Shown one piece after another: positions 1-6,784 of a stretch of 40,902 nt of DNA (position 1 is its first letter; each line of letters opens with the position of its first letter). Made by a program: the position numbers and the translations under genes. The stretch comes from an uncultured Saprospiraceae bacterium (GTDB taxonomy: Bacteria > Bacteroidota > Bacteroidia > Chitinophagales > Saprospiraceae), in assembly GCA_937921595.1 (NCBI GenBank), contig CAKZTD010000222.1:1-40902 (forward strand), written 5' to 3'. The notes beneath the pieces are model-generated. The model was not told the origin of the DNA, ran no database searches, and was given only the letters and a program-made list of their open reading frames with translations.

Positions 1-776
1 ACTTCCTTTAAAAAAGTAATTGCAAAATCAGCATCTTCGTTTTCATACACAAGTTCATAGTCCGTAAAGTTATCCGAACCATATACAATGTTGTCGATTG
101 TTATATACGATCGATTGCCTATCACTAAAACATCTGATGGACTATAATCCATTGGCAATCCATTCTGGATCAATTCCCATTCACTAAATGCGTTTGGGAA
201 AGTTGAACTTAAAACATCTAATTTGTACACACCGTTCTCACCACACATTAAAACAATATCATCATTACCACCAACATTATTAATTATTTGCTTAGCATCT
301 AAGGTGAAGCCAAACTCTTTATTGGTTAAGTTATATTGAACCAAACCAAAACCCGTTGCGACATACATCCAATCTTCATTTTGAACGTAAGTGTCGAAGA
401 TTTGTCGATTGGTAAAATTTGTGTTTTCTCTTAAATCAAAAATGGGAAATACATCGGTAGATGAAACGAGGTCTATAATACTGTTATCGTATGCGATAAT
501 AACTTGGTCATTGAACTTATCGTAAGATAAATGTTGGATTCCCGTCTCTGTTAATCCTTCAACTTTGCTGATAAATTCTTCTGAACTATCTTCTTTATCA
601 ATAGTAAAAATGGACAATTCTGTTCCATAAACAATTTTCTCTGCAGTCTGGGTCACAAATCGCGCATGAGAATAAGTCAAATGAGATTTCCATTCTCCTA
701 TCGCAATGTCACTTTGAGCAAAGATCTCCTGTGTACAAAGCAGGCTTATAAATAATAGTAAAGTTCCTCGTATCAT
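1..776 (-). CDS. porZ: PorZ-like type IX secretion beta-propeller protein (3' end outside window)
   Basis: I translated the minus strand by hand. The open frame runs off the left edge, so only about 258 N-terminal residues are visible. It starts with a signal peptide (MIRGTLLLF..., ending near FAQ), and the mature part begins with IGEWKSHLTYSHA, which resembles the opening of PorZ and two-component-regulator-propeller proteins of Bacteroidota. Repeating units such as YVATGFGLVQYNL and LMCGENGVYKLDV look like propeller blades. PorZ is a cell-surface member of the type IX secretion attachment complex that helps deliver A-LPS to secreted cargo. An in-frame ATG at 785 would add three residues; I chose 776 because it gives the cleaner signal peptide. 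nadD ends 30 bp upstream and may share the transcript. The identification rests on the N-terminus only, and another surface propeller protein is possible. Confidence 0.65.
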   Translation of the reverse strand, partial: MIRGTLLLFISLLCTQEIFAQSDIAIGEWKSHLTYSHARFVTQTAEKIVYGTELSIFTIDKEDSSEEFISKVEGLTETGIQHLSYDKFNDQVIIAYDNSIIDLVSSTDVFPIFDLRENTNFTNRQIFDTYVQNEDWMYVATGFGLVQYNLTNKEFGFTLDAKQIINNVGGNDDIVLMCGENGVYKLDVLSSTFPNAFSEWELIQNGLPMDYSPSDVLVIGNRSYITIDNIVYGSDNFTDYELVYENEDADFAITFLKE

Positions 777-806
777 AGATAGCATAAAAACGTAAATATC
801 AACAGA

Positions 807-1391
807 TTATTGAACAAGCCTTTCGTAAATTGGATTATTCTCTAAATATTCATAAACCTTGTCTGGCACAAGATATCTAATCGACTTTTTATCTTTTATG
901 AGACTCCTTATATATGACGATGAAATCTCCAATAACGGCGCATCACACAGAGTAATATTAGGGTGACTGACAAGTTCTGGTGTTTCGTATGTCGGTCTTT
1001 GATATACATAGATCGGATACTTGTCAATTAACAATTCATAGTTTTTCCACTTATGCAAAGTCAATAAATTATCTCCGCCCATAATCAAACTGAAAACATA
1101 GTCTGGATGTTTTTCATCCAAATAAGTCATCGTATCAATTGTATAAGAAGGTTTGGGTAAGTTAAATTCTATCTGTGATGATCTAATTTTACTTGTGTCT
1201 TCACAAGCCAAATTAACTAAATGCAGTCGGTCATAATCCTTTGCTAATGTCTTTTTGTTTTTATGCGGATTGTGGGGCGTAACAACCATCCAAATAGCAT
1301 CTAGGTCTGTCGTATTGACCATGTAGTTGGCAATTATCATATGCCCTATATGGACTGGATTAAAAGACCCAAAATATAACCCGATTTTCAA
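807..1391 (-). CDS. nadD: Nicotinate-nucleotide adenylyltransferase
   Basis: This cytosolic enzyme adenylates nicotinate mononucleotide with ATP to give deamido-NAD, the penultimate step of NAD synthesis. The 194-residue product opens with the nucleotidyltransferase signature GSFNPVHIGH (residues 8-17), whose two His residues bind the ATP phosphates. The C-terminal ISSSYIR motif matches the second nucleotide-binding signature (ISSTxxR in the family). Length is normal for bacterial NadD. It follows dnaN by 13 bp on the same strand, so the two are probably cotranscribed. The ATG start directly precedes the conserved beta strand, leaving no room for another start. No anomalies are seen. Confidence 0.95.
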   Translation of the reverse strand: MKIGLYFGSFNPVHIGHMIIANYMVNTTDLDAIWMVVTPHNPHKNKKTLAKDYDRLHLVNLACEDTSKIRSSQIEFNLPKPSYTIDTMTYLDEKHPDYVFSLIMGGDNLLTLHKWKNYELLIDKYPIYVYQRPTYETPELVSHPNITLCDAPLLEISSSYIRSLIKDKKSIRYLVPDKVYEYLENNPIYERLVQ

Positions 1392-1404
1392 ATGTAATTT
1401 TGTT

Positions 1405-2526
1405 TTAGTGACTCATCATCACTGGCATGACAAGCATCATTAATTTTTCCTGATCAGATTCATCCGTTGGTAAAAGTATTCCTGCCTTATTTGGTGCAGA
1501 TAATTGAAGATTAATATCATCCGTTTCTATGATACCCAACATCTCTACCAAAAACTTTGCATTAAATCCAATCGTTAAAGGATCACTTTTATAATCGCAA
1601 CTTATTTGCTCTGTCTCCTCATTAGAAAAATCTAAATCTTGTGCAGAAATTGTTAAACTGTCTTCCGCCAAATTTAGCACAACTTGATTAGTTGTTTTAT
1701 TAGAGTAAATAACAATCCTTTTAAGTGAGTTTTGAAAGTCTGATCTATTCACTGTTAAAGTCTTATCGTTATCTACTGGTATAACCGCATTGTAATCCGG
1801 ATACTTAGAATCAATCAACCTACTAATGACTAAGGTGTCACCAGATTTGAAAAATATATTTTTATTGTTGAAAGAGATCTTTGCAGATTCTTCATCACTG
1901 CTTGAAATTGCATTTTTAAAGACAGTCAATCCTTTCTTTGGAATAATAATCGACTCTGTTAAATCACTGCTCAACCCTCCAATTGTATATTTGACAAGTT
2001 TGTGCGCATCTGTAGAAACAAAAATGACTTTATTAAAATCCATTTGCATCAATACACCTGTCATCGCCAATCTCAGTTCGTCATTACTTGTTGCAAATAT
2101 GGTATTGTTAATTGCCTTGATCAGCGAACTGCTTTCCAATTCTATTTCATTGACATTATCTTCTGCTGGCGTTTCCGGAAAATCACTAGCATTGTCTCCT
2201 GTTAGTTTATACTCCCCATAAGCAGACTTAATTTTTATCGAATTGTTGTCTTTGTGGATTTTGAATTTAACTGGTTGGTCGGGTAATGCTTTTAAAGTAT
2301 CTAATAGAATTTTAGCTGGTATTGCTACTCTTCCATCTTCCTTCCCTTTAACCTCAATTGAAGAAATTATAGTGACTTCCAAGTTGGTAGCAGATATTGT
2401 TATTTCATTGCCAGAAAGGTCAAATAAGAAATCTTCTAAAATTGGAATCACAGGATTTGAACTTATGGCTCCTGATGCAACTTGTAATTTCTTTAATAAT
2501 TCACTCGAAGAGACTTCAAATACCAT
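1405..2526 (-). CDS. dnaN: DNA polymerase III subunit beta (sliding clamp)
   Basis: This is the ring-shaped processivity clamp that tethers DNA polymerase III to DNA. The 373-residue length fits the three-domain clamp. Recognisable family stretches are the N-terminal LLKKLQVASGAISSNPVIPIL, then LTGDNASDFPETP around residues 108-120, and a C-terminal end in MMLVMPVMMSH, equivalent to the family's LPMR/VMPM end that lines the protein-binding pocket. It is the first gene of a minus-strand unit with nadD and probably the porZ-like gene, and is not beside dnaA here. The spacer to the divergent M16 gene must hold its promoter, but I could not pick out a convincing one. Translations of the opposite strand in this region are shadows. 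Confidence 0.96.
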   Translation of the reverse strand: MVFEVSSSELLKKLQVASGAISSNPVIPILEDFLFDLSGNEITISATNLEVTIISSIEVKGKEDGRVAIPAKILLDTLKALPDQPVKFKIHKDNNSIKIKSAYGEYKLTGDNASDFPETPAEDNVNEIELESSSLIKAINNTIFATSNDELRLAMTGVLMQMDFNKVIFVSTDAHKLVKYTIGGLSSDLTESIIIPKKGLTVFKNAISSSDEESAKISFNNKNIFFKSGDTLVISRLIDSKYPDYNAVIPVDNDKTLTVNRSDFQNSLKRIVIYSNKTTNQVVLNLAEDSLTISAQDLDFSNEETEQISCDYKSDPLTIGFNAKFLVEMLGIIETDDINLQLSAPNKAGILLPTDESDQEKLMMLVMPVMMSH

Positions 2527-2692
2527 TTTATTGCTTTGTTGGTAATTATAAATTTAATTGCTCCGCTAAGTTAACTTATAGCTGATTAAACCCGAAATTA
2601 ATGCAATTTGATTATCTCAATTCTTAGAATATCTGCCATTTAATGCCTGCTAATGGCTCCAGAATTCCTATGATTGGGCAGATTCAAGGCTT

Positions 2693-2726
2693 TTTGTGCA
2701 TTTTCAGGGAAAATAGTTCAAATTTG
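2693..2726 (+). promoter_or_regulatory. Candidate promoter of the M16-family gene
   Basis: TTTG at 2693-2696 is followed after 22 bp by CAAATTTG at 2719-2726, one mismatch from the Bacteroidota -7 element TAnnTTTG. The spacing is at the long end of what the family tolerates. If real, transcription would begin near 2733, just before the ATG at 2743, so the upstream in-frame start at 2674 would not be used. This is pattern matching only. Confidence 0.3.
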
Positions 2727-2742
2727 TGCCGCAATTGAAGAG

Positions 2743-4026
2743 ATGTTAGACAGAAAAACAGCACCTAGGATAACCACAGATTTCAACTTAAAAATAGAAA
2801 ATGTCAAATCTACACACCTTTCTAATGGATTACCTGTCCATGAAATCAATATTGGGACTCAGGAAATCGTCAAAGTTGAATTGGTTTTCAAATCTGGTAG
2901 AGTAAACGAAGAAAAAATTGCCGCCGCTAGAGCCTGTCTTCAGGTTATAGGTGATGGGACTTCCGACAAAACCAGTCAGGAAATTGCTGAGATCTTTGAC
3001 TTTTATGGCGCAGTAGTCAAATATAAGTGCGCACTAGAATCTTCAAGTATAAGTTTAGTTTGCTTAAACAGACACTTTTTTGATGTTTGGCCTCAGTTCT
3101 GTAATATTATCTTCAATCCTTTGTTCTCTGAAAAAGAGACCAAAAAGTACGTTGACGTAAGCAGCCAGAAGCTTAAAAACCAAATTTCGAAAAATGATGT
3201 CATCTCATACAGAGTACTTACAGAAAAACTCTTTGGATCTAAACATCCTTATGGTTACAACACCCAACCTGAGGATATCAATGCACTCAATGCAAACGAT
3301 CTTAAAAAATTCTATAATTTAAATATCCATCTCGATAATGCTTTTTTAATCCTTAGCGGAAAATATAGCCCGGAAATTAGAAGCAAAATCATCGAAACCC
3401 TCAGTCAAAAAACTGAAGCCAAGACAAAATTTAAACAAAGCTTCCATGATACTAAGCCTTTAAACGAAACCTTTATTGAAAGCACAAAAAACGAATCACA
3501 GGTTTCAATAAAGATGGGTAGAAAAATGTTTTCACGAAATCATGAAGACTTCTCAAAAATGTTTTTCTTAAATACCCTGTTTGGTGGATACTTTGGATCT
3601 CGACTTATGAAAAACATCAGAGAAGAAAAAGGCTATACTTATGGTATCTACTCCTCTCTTGACGCTTATAATAAAGATGGCTTTTTCTACATCAGTAGTG
3701 ATGTAGGTAATGATCAACTAGACCCTTGTATTAAAGAGATCTATAATGAAATGGAAATTCTCAAAACCAAGACAGTTGGTGAAATTGAGTTTGGAATGGT
3801 CAAAAATTACATTTTGGGTCAGTCTTTACATTTGATCGATGGACCTTTTGCAACAGCACAATTGATAAAAAACATATATGCGAAAGATCTTGATGTAGAG
3901 GCCTTTCACGATCATATAAAAATAATTAAGAATATTACTCCAAAGGATATCAAAGAACTCGCAAATAAATACTTTGATAAAAATGCATTCACTACCGTTT
4001 TGGCAGGCTCATTTAATGATAAATAA
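2743..4026 (+). CDS. M16-family peptidase-like protein without the zinc motif
   Basis: The 427-residue product is related to pitrilysin/processing-peptidase (M16) subunits. It has an N-terminal M16 domain (about 25-175), a Peptidase_M16_C-type middle (about 180-360) with FGGYFGSRLMKNIREEKGYTYGIYS, and a helical tail. The catalytic HxxEH motif is absent: the equivalent stretch reads AARACLQVIGDGT. The Arg/Tyr substrate-binding pair of the C-terminal half looks retained (KNIREEKGYTYG). In M16B heterodimers one subunit carries HxxEH and the other the R/Y pair, so this looks like the non-catalytic partner. No signal peptide is seen. I start it at ATG 2743 (MLDRKTAPRI), the conserved beginning of Bacteroidota homologs; an in-frame start at 2674 only adds 23 unconserved residues. 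No catalytic partner is encoded beside it. Confidence 0.85.
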   Translation: MLDRKTAPRITTDFNLKIENVKSTHLSNGLPVHEINIGTQEIVKVELVFKSGRVNEEKIAAARACLQVIGDGTSDKTSQEIAEIFDFYGAVVKYKCALESSSISLVCLNRHFFDVWPQFCNIIFNPLFSEKETKKYVDVSSQKLKNQISKNDVISYRVLTEKLFGSKHPYGYNTQPEDINALNANDLKKFYNLNIHLDNAFLILSGKYSPEIRSKIIETLSQKTEAKTKFKQSFHDTKPLNETFIESTKNESQVSIKMGRKMFSRNHEDFSKMFFLNTLFGGYFGSRLMKNIREEKGYTYGIYSSLDAYNKDGFFYISSDVGNDQLDPCIKEIYNEMEILKTKTVGEIEFGMVKNYILGQSLHLIDGPFATAQLIKNIYAKDLDVEAFHDHIKIIKNITPKDIKELANKYFDKNAFTTVLAGSFNDK

Positions 4027-4041
4027 TAGTATTTTTGGTAC

Positions 4042-4070
4042 TTGAGTTCATTTTGAGTTCATTTGAGTCA
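4042..4070 (+). repeat. Tandem 11-bp direct repeat upstream of mreB
   Basis: TTGAGTTCATT occurs twice head to tail (4042-4052 and 4053-4063), followed by a partial third copy (TGAGTCA, 4064-4070). The 11-bp period is about one helical turn, a layout used by OmpR/PhoB-type regulators. It lies just after the M16 stop and about 120 bp before mreB. Function is not shown. Confidence 0.5.
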
Positions 4071-4125
4071 GATACCTTTCTTTGTCAACTTATTTTATTA
4101 GCAAAATAGAATCCCAACGCTTTGC

Positions 4126-4138
4126 ACCCAATTTGGGT
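4126..4138. promoter_or_regulatory. Dyad ACCCAATTTGGGT upstream of mreB
   Basis: This is a perfect 6-bp inverted repeat (ACCCAA/TTGGGT) around one central base, 50 bp upstream of the mreB ATG. TTTG-containing stretches around it (4121-4124, 4145-4148) are half matches to the Bacteroidota promoter consensus but at the wrong spacing. It could be an operator for mreB; its small size means chance is not excluded. Confidence 0.3.
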
Positions 4139-4188
4139 ACAATATTTGAATTGTATTGTTATTAACTGATTTTTATACTTTAATATAA

Positions 4189-5220
4189 ATGGGCCTTTTT
4201 AGTTTTTTTCGGCAAGAATTAGCAGTAGATCTAGGGACTGCAAATACCTTAATTATTCAAGATGGTAAAATCGTCATCGATCAACCGTCTATTGTGGCAA
4301 TAAATCGGATTACCAACGAAGTCCTTGCCGTAGGTGAAAAAGCCATGCAAATGCATGAGAAGACCCACAGTAATCTTGTGACTATACGTCCACTAAAGGA
4401 CGGTGTAATCGCAGATTTCCAAGCTGCAGAAAGTCTAATTCACGGTTTAATTGAAATGATAGGAGAAAAGAGAAAATTTTTCTCTCATCTTAAAATGGTT
4501 ATTTGTATCCCATCTGGTATTACAGAAGTTGAAAAAAGAGCCGTTTTTGATTCCGCAGATAATGTAGATTCTAAAGAAACATACCTGATTCATGAACCAA
4601 TGGCTGCAGCGCTCGGGATAGGACTTGACGTAGAAGAGCCAGTCGGAAACATGATCATTGACATAGGAGGAGGAACAACAGAGATTGCCGTAATAGCACT
4701 TTCAGGTATTGTTTGTGATCAATCAATCCGAACTGCCGGAGATGAATTCACAATGGACATCATGAATTACATGAAACGTCAACACAATATGTTAATTGGG
4801 GAACGGACTTCTGAGCAGATTAAAATTCATGTTGGTTCTGCTTTACATGAATTAGAAACTCCACCAGATGATTATGCGGTGAACGGACGAGATTTGATGA
4901 CAGGTATTCCAAAACAGATCACCATTACTTATCAAGAAATCGCTCACGCTCTTGATAAATCTATTTCTAAAGTAGAAGATGCTGTTTTAAAAGCATTGGA
5001 AACAACTCCACCAGAACTTGCTTCTGACATTTATCAAAAAGGACTTTACCTTACTGGAGGTGGTGCATTACTTCGAGGACTGGATATTAGAATTGCTTCT
5101 AAAACCAAACTTCCAGTTCACATTGCCGAAGATCCTTTACGAGCAGTAGTTAGAGGTACAGGTATTGCTTTAAAAAATACCGACAAATTTTCTTTCTTGA
5201 TAGATCGGAAGAGTGTATAA
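4189..5220 (+). CDS. mreB: Rod shape-determining protein MreB
   Basis: MreB is the bacterial actin homolog. It forms membrane-associated filaments that orient the cell-wall elongation machinery. The 343 residues match the family length. Actin-fold nucleotide sites are intact: phosphate-1 loop VDLGTANT (about 14-21), phosphate-2 loop IDIGGGTTEIAVI (about 157-169) and adenosine motif LTGGGALLRGLD near 287-298. The N-terminal GLFSFFRQE has hydrophobic residues suited to membrane contact. mreC follows after 122 bp that contain their own promoter-like element, so mreB may be transcribed alone as well as with the cluster. The upstream 160 bp contain a tandem repeat and a dyad that may be regulatory. 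Confidence 0.97.
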   Translation: MGLFSFFRQELAVDLGTANTLIIQDGKIVIDQPSIVAINRITNEVLAVGEKAMQMHEKTHSNLVTIRPLKDGVIADFQAAESLIHGLIEMIGEKRKFFSHLKMVICIPSGITEVEKRAVFDSADNVDSKETYLIHEPMAAALGIGLDVEEPVGNMIIDIGGGTTEIAVIALSGIVCDQSIRTAGDEFTMDIMNYMKRQHNMLIGERTSEQIKIHVGSALHELETPPDDYAVNGRDLMTGIPKQITITYQEIAHALDKSISKVEDAVLKALETTPPELASDIYQKGLYLTGGGALLRGLDIRIASKTKLPVHIAEDPLRAVVRGTGIALKNTDKFSFLIDRKSV

Positions 5221-5249
5221 ATTTCTCTAGCTTCTTTGTTGATTTCCAG

Positions 5250-5257
5250 TATATTTG
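5250..5257 (+). promoter_or_regulatory. Promoter -7 element (TATATTTG) for mreC
   Basis: TATATTTG followed by CAC is a perfect match to TAnnTTTG and sits 85 bp upstream of the mreC start. I found no good TTTG at the expected 19-21 bp upstream, so only the -7 half supports the call. It suggests mreCD can be transcribed independently of mreB. Confidence 0.4.
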
Positions 5258-5342
5258 CACTTATTTTTGAATATCCATTATTCTGGACTTAGCTAGAACC
5301 TATTTCTAACTTTTTTATTAACCAACAGCAGAGGCAAAGATT

Positions 5343-6179
5343 ATGCGTAATCTGATTTTCCTTTTCGTAAAACATGGAGGCTTTGTAACTTTCGTTTTGA
5401 TGGAGTTACTGTGTATGTTTTTAGTGGTTAATAACAATACTGGACAAAGTGCTATCTTCAACAATTTTTTCTCTGCTGCAAGTAATTCGATGACCAACCA
5501 AGGCGATAAAGTCACTCAATTCATCAATTTATCCGATCACAACGACAGCCTTGCTAGAGCAAATTCAAGGCTACTCCAAGAACGAGATAATGCCTTATTC
5601 ATCCAGACCATTCGTCGAGACTCTATCCAGGTACCAGAGACCGAGCAAATGTTTACATTCACGGCAGCTAAAGTAACGAGCAATTCTACTAGCCTAACTA
5701 ATAACAGTCTGACCATCAATCGCGGAAAAAAGCATGGTATCAAAAAAAGTATGGGAATTGTAGGGGTAGGAGGTAATGGTGTTATTGGAATTGTAAAAAG
5801 CACCACAGATAATTACTCCAGAGTGCTTCCTATTTTGCATAGCCAATCCAAAATCAGTGCTGCGATACGAAGAAATGGCTATTTTGGATCACTAGTATGG
5901 AGAGGTCGTGATCCTATGAAAGTAAATCTCGTAGATGTCCCAAAACACGCCAACCTTGTTATCGGCGATACGATCCAAACCAGTAGCTACTCCAGTATTT
6001 TCCCGGAAGGAATTATGATCGGAACGATCGACACTTTCTGGCAGCAAGCCGGCACAAACTTTTATGAAATCGATGTTAATCTTAGCACTGATTTGAGCAA
6101 TATCAAATATGTTCATGTTGTTGAAAATCTTATGAAAAAAGAAATAGAAGCATTAAAGAAGGAGGTGTCCGATGAGTAA
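5343..6179 (+). CDS. mreC: Rod shape-determining protein MreC
   Basis: MreC is a bitopic inner-membrane protein whose periplasmic part links MreB/MreD to PBP2. The 278-residue product has a short cytoplasmic start, one membrane segment at about 12-30, a helical stretch (about 60-90) suited to dimerising, then the beta-barrel MreC domain with NNSLTINRGKKHGIKKSMGIV and GVIGIVKSTTDNYSRVLPI. These two stretches are family landmarks (the G-x-x-x-G-I and S-R-V-L regions). The C-terminus overlaps mreD by 8 bp and encodes the purine-rich ribosome site for it, so mreC and mreD are translationally linked. Confidence 0.93.
   Translation: MRNLIFLFVKHGGFVTFVLMELLCMFLVVNNNTGQSAIFNNFFSAASNSMTNQGDKVTQFINLSDHNDSLARANSRLLQERDNALFIQTIRRDSIQVPETEQMFTFTAAKVTSNSTSLTNNSLTINRGKKHGIKKSMGIVGVGGNGVIGIVKSTTDNYSRVLPILHSQSKISAAIRRNGYFGSLVWRGRDPMKVNLVDVPKHANLVIGDTIQTSSYSSIFPEGIMIGTIDTFWQQAGTNFYEIDVNLSTDLSNIKYVHVVENLMKKEIEALKKEVSDE
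6159..6167 (+). promoter_or_regulatory. mreD: Unusually strong Shine-Dalgarno site for mreD
   Basis: AAGGAGGTG lies four bases before the mreD ATG at 6172, inside the end of mreC. It is complementary to the canonical anti-Shine-Dalgarno sequence. None of the other starts I inspected here has anything comparable, in line with the weak use of this signal in Bacteroidota. It supports ATG 6172 as the start. Confidence 0.55.
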
Positions 6180-6693
6180 TGTCGTAATGACAAATTTGCT
6201 GCGCTTCATTGCTCTTCTTTTTATTCAGGTTTTGCTTCTAAAAAACATCCACCTTGGTGGGCAGAGTTTCAATTATATTCATATTGTCATCTATCCACTA
6301 TTCTTGATTCTTTTACCACTTAGAACGCCACACTCCATTCTTGTCTTAGTAGGTTTTGCAATGGGTATCCTTGTAGATGCCTTTTATGATACTTACGGCG
6401 TTCATGCTAGTGCTTGTGTTTTTACCGGATTTATACGACCATATATTTTAGCGATGTTTGCACCTAAAGGTGGTTATAATTTAAATTTCAGTCCAACTAA
6501 AAAGCGTTTCGGAATCAATTGGTTTTTAGGATATGCTGCAACCATGTTTTTTCTTCATCTATTTTTCTATTTTTCAGTTGATGCTTTCACCTTTTATTAT
6601 ATCGCTGAAATCTTTTTAAGAACAGTTTCAACTTTTTTAGTATCAATGCTGATTGTATTAATTTATATGCTAGTCTTGGATCCTGAAGAATAA
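6172..6693 (+). CDS. mreD: Rod shape-determining protein MreD
   Basis: This is a small polytopic inner-membrane protein of the elongasome. The 173 residues are largely hydrophobic, with about five membrane segments (roughly 8-25, 30-50, 55-75, 115-135 and 140-168). The segment FAMGILVDAFYDTYGVHASACVFTGF resembles the most conserved part of MreD (G-x-x-x-D in the second or third helix). Sequence conservation in the family is low, so the call leans on size, hydrophobic profile and the mreB-mreC-mreD-mrdA order. It overlaps the 3' end of mreC and is followed after 91 bp by mrdA. Confidence 0.9.
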   Translation: MSNVVMTNLLRFIALLFIQVLLLKNIHLGGQSFNYIHIVIYPLFLILLPLRTPHSILVLVGFAMGILVDAFYDTYGVHASACVFTGFIRPYILAMFAPKGGYNLNFSPTKKRFGINWFLGYAATMFFLHLFFYFSVDAFTFYYIAEIFLRTVSTFLVSMLIVLIYMLVLDPEE

Positions 6694-6715
6694 AGAAGTT
6701 TTTAATATCCGAAAT

Positions 6716-6743
6716 TTTGACTGATCATTTTTTATTAACTTTG
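6716..6743 (+). promoter_or_regulatory. Candidate promoter of mrdA
   Basis: TTTG at 6716-6719 and a perfect -7 element TAACTTTG at 6736-6743 lie 41 bp before the mrdA ATG. The 16-bp spacer is shorter than the usual 19-21 bp. The -7 element overlaps a small dyad, TTAAC-TTT-GTTAA (6735-6747). Moderate to weak support. Confidence 0.35.
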
Positions 6744-6784
6744 TTAAGTAACAATGCTTTTCTTAATAGAAGTGTTATAACAAC

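Noticed and set aside
1826-2221. 131-residue plus-strand ORF
   Set aside because: It lies inside dnaN on the other strand, and dnaN is clearly real. The translation has no recognisable domain.
2674-2742. Upstream start for the M16-family gene
   Set aside because: The extra 23 residues are not typical of homologs, and the candidate promoter falls inside them.
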